DNA from: an uncultured Candidatus Saccharibacteria bacterium
Lineage (GTDB): Bacteria > Patescibacteriota > Saccharimonadia > Saccharimonadales > Saccharimonadaceae
Assembly (NCBI GenBank): GCA_948614045.1
Contig: CAPFSK010000019.1
Location: 1-6,187, forward strand
Length of the DNA: 6,187 nt
Direction of reading: 5' to 3'
In this document: positions 5,826 through 6,187 of the stretch, piece by piece
How the letters are laid out: every line of letters begins with the position of its first letter
How positions within the stretch are numbered: the stretch's first letter is position 1
Translations under genes and position numbers: made by a program
Notes under the pieces: model-generated
The model's input: only the letters and a program-made list of their open reading frames with translations
What the model was told of the DNA's origin: nothing
Database searches by the model: none

Positions 5826-5957
5826 GCTGTTTAACAAAGAAGTGAATACAGCAAAAGCTAAATCTTTCGGCACAGCCTGAAAGTAAGGGCTTCAGGGTAG
5901 TCACCTGAATACAAGGGGAGGGGGTATTAGCTTTGGGTTCGATATACAAAATCACTT
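5825..5957 (+). repeat. Nested inverted repeats downstream of the 297-residue gene, possible structured RNA or DNA site
   Basis: Starting at the stop codon, several complementary blocks nest. AAGTGA (5840-5845) pairs with TCACTT (5952-5957). AAAGCTAA (5854-5861) pairs with TTAGCTTT (5927-5934). Inside lie two hairpins: CTTTC+GGC (5864-5871) with GCC+GAAAG (5875-5883) around ACA, and TTCAGG (5891-5896) with CCTGAA (5904-5909). The bases left unpaired include GGGGAGGGGG (5915-5924). In addition GGCTGT (5825-5830) can pair either with ACAGCC in the first hairpin (5872-5877) or, through GCTGT, with ACAGC at 5848-5852. No T tract follows, so it is not a plain terminator. I recognise no known riboswitch or ribozyme core. 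It could be a structured 3' UTR, a small RNA from either strand, or a DNA site such as an origin or recombination site. Confidence 0.5.
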
Positions 5958-6039
5958 ACTTCTCTACCTGTTATCTTTTGTGCACTCATTCTTTTGCTCA
6001 CCTTGCTTGTATGGGTTCTAGAAAAAAGTGGCTAATTAC
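5958..6039. other. Rest of the intergenic stretch before the recombinase tail
   Basis: Short T-rich stretch between the nested repeats and the stop codon of the minus-strand tail. On the minus strand a run of six T (complement of 6022-6027) follows the stop by about 12 bases, but no stable hairpin precedes it, so I do not call a terminator. A 20-codon minus-strand frame (5989-5927, MSAQKITGREVSDFVYRTQS) has AGGTGAG a few bases upstream. It is too short to call as a gene. Confidence 0.35.
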
Positions 6040-6187
6040 TTACAAGATGTATTCAAACTCATCGTTCAACTCTGGAGCATCTGATGTCCTAATGGTTGGG
6101 AGTCTGAAAATCCTGCCATATTTGCGTTCCACAAGGAGTTTTGCTACAATGGGGGCAGGTTCAAGAAGTGTCCCTTCTGGACCACCA
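6040..6187 (-). CDS. C-terminal end of a protein cut by the window edge, probably the recombinase tail
   Basis: This minus-strand frame is open from the right edge and ends at TAA (6042-6040). It carries 48 residues, starting GGPEGTLLEPAPIVAKLLVE and ending RTSDAPELNDEFEYIL, with no ATG inside, so it is the end of a longer protein. If the window is circular, the recombinase (533 codons plus GG) takes the single extra T here to complete a Gly codon and continues in this frame, giving 582 residues with the junction reading VLTGGGGPEGT. The frame match has a one-in-three chance of being accidental. The start of this tail (GGPEGT) resembles the tails of ORFs that run antisense across a tRNA 3' end. 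If the window is linear, this is the end of an unidentified gene. Confidence 0.65.
   Translation of the reverse strand, partial: GGPEGTLLEPAPIVAKLLVERKYGRIFRLPTIRTSDAPELNDEFEYIL
6166..6187 (+). other. tRNA-3'-end-like sequence, possible attachment site core
   Basis: The last 17 plus-strand bases read TCCCTTCTGGACCACCA, and GGTTCAAG occurs just upstream (6159-6166 region). This resembles the T-loop-to-CCA end of a tRNA with a few bases inserted. No tRNA body is present: the expected acceptor partner GGTCCAG and the D and anticodon arms are missing. Elements that insert at tRNA 3' ends carry such a copy in their attachment site. This is inferred from likeness only. Confidence 0.35.

Noticed and set aside
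5887..5935. Twister or other self-cleaving ribozyme suggested by the run GGGGAGGGGG
   Set aside because: The matching conserved internal loops and pseudoknot bases of those ribozymes are not found.
6100..6187. A complete tRNA gene at the right edge
   Set aside because: Only a CCA-ended 3' piece is visible; no acceptor partner, D arm or anticodon arm can be formed.
1..6187. CRISPR array or recoded stop codons
   Set aside because: No regularly spaced repeat of 20 bases or more is present, and no gene reads through TGA.

Overview
The window is a compact accessory element of unknown host. All readable genes use the standard code: none has an in-frame TGA, and every visible stop is TAA or TAG. 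Base composition is moderately AT-rich. The recombinase style (a long serine recombinase with the motif YARKSTEED, a zinc ribbon and a coiled coil) is common in mobile elements of Patescibacteria/CPR bacteria and of Gram-positive bacteria. I favour a bacterial mobile element and will not name a host. The two ends of the window appear to join. A large serine recombinase reads off the left edge (minus strand) with two bases of a codon left over, and a minus-strand frame open at the right edge begins with exactly the one missing base. Joined, they give one 582-residue recombinase. The window is therefore probably a whole circular molecule of about 6.2 kb, or an excised integrative element, rather than a slice of chromosome.

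Layout. (1) Minus strand, 1-1759: a 46-residue acidic small protein and then the recombinase, with good ribosome binding sites and an extended -10 promoter at 1786-1814. (2) At 1786-1850 two strong promoters stand back to back. The plus-strand one starts at G1857, the exact base where a long self-complementary RNA begins. That RNA ends at a terminator-like hairpin and T tract at 1976-1997. It is either a free-standing small RNA or a structured attenuating leader for the next genes. (3) Plus strand, 2041-4200: three consecutive genes for small membrane-anchored proteins of unknown function. The last is tangled tail to tail with a minus-strand gene. (4) Minus strand, 4060-4623: a small-terminase-like helix-turn-helix protein. 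(5) 4624-4931: a divergent control region with short repeated motifs and no clear gene. (6) Plus strand, 4932-5825: a 297-residue conserved-looking hypothetical protein with a central hydrophobic helix, apparently translated from a leaderless mRNA. (7) 5826-6039: a region of nested inverted repeats between convergent genes. (8) 6040-6187: the recombinase tail, whose DNA resembles a tRNA 3' end including CCA.

How the parts may work together (inference). The recombinase moves the element, perhaps using a tRNA-like site inside its own 3' end. The acidic small protein is co-expressed with it. The helix-turn-helix protein is a candidate DNA-binding regulator. The envelope-facing operon, probably under control of the structured RNA, is the likely cargo. 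I recognise no replication initiator, relaxase, capsid gene or known defence gene, so the element's function is open.
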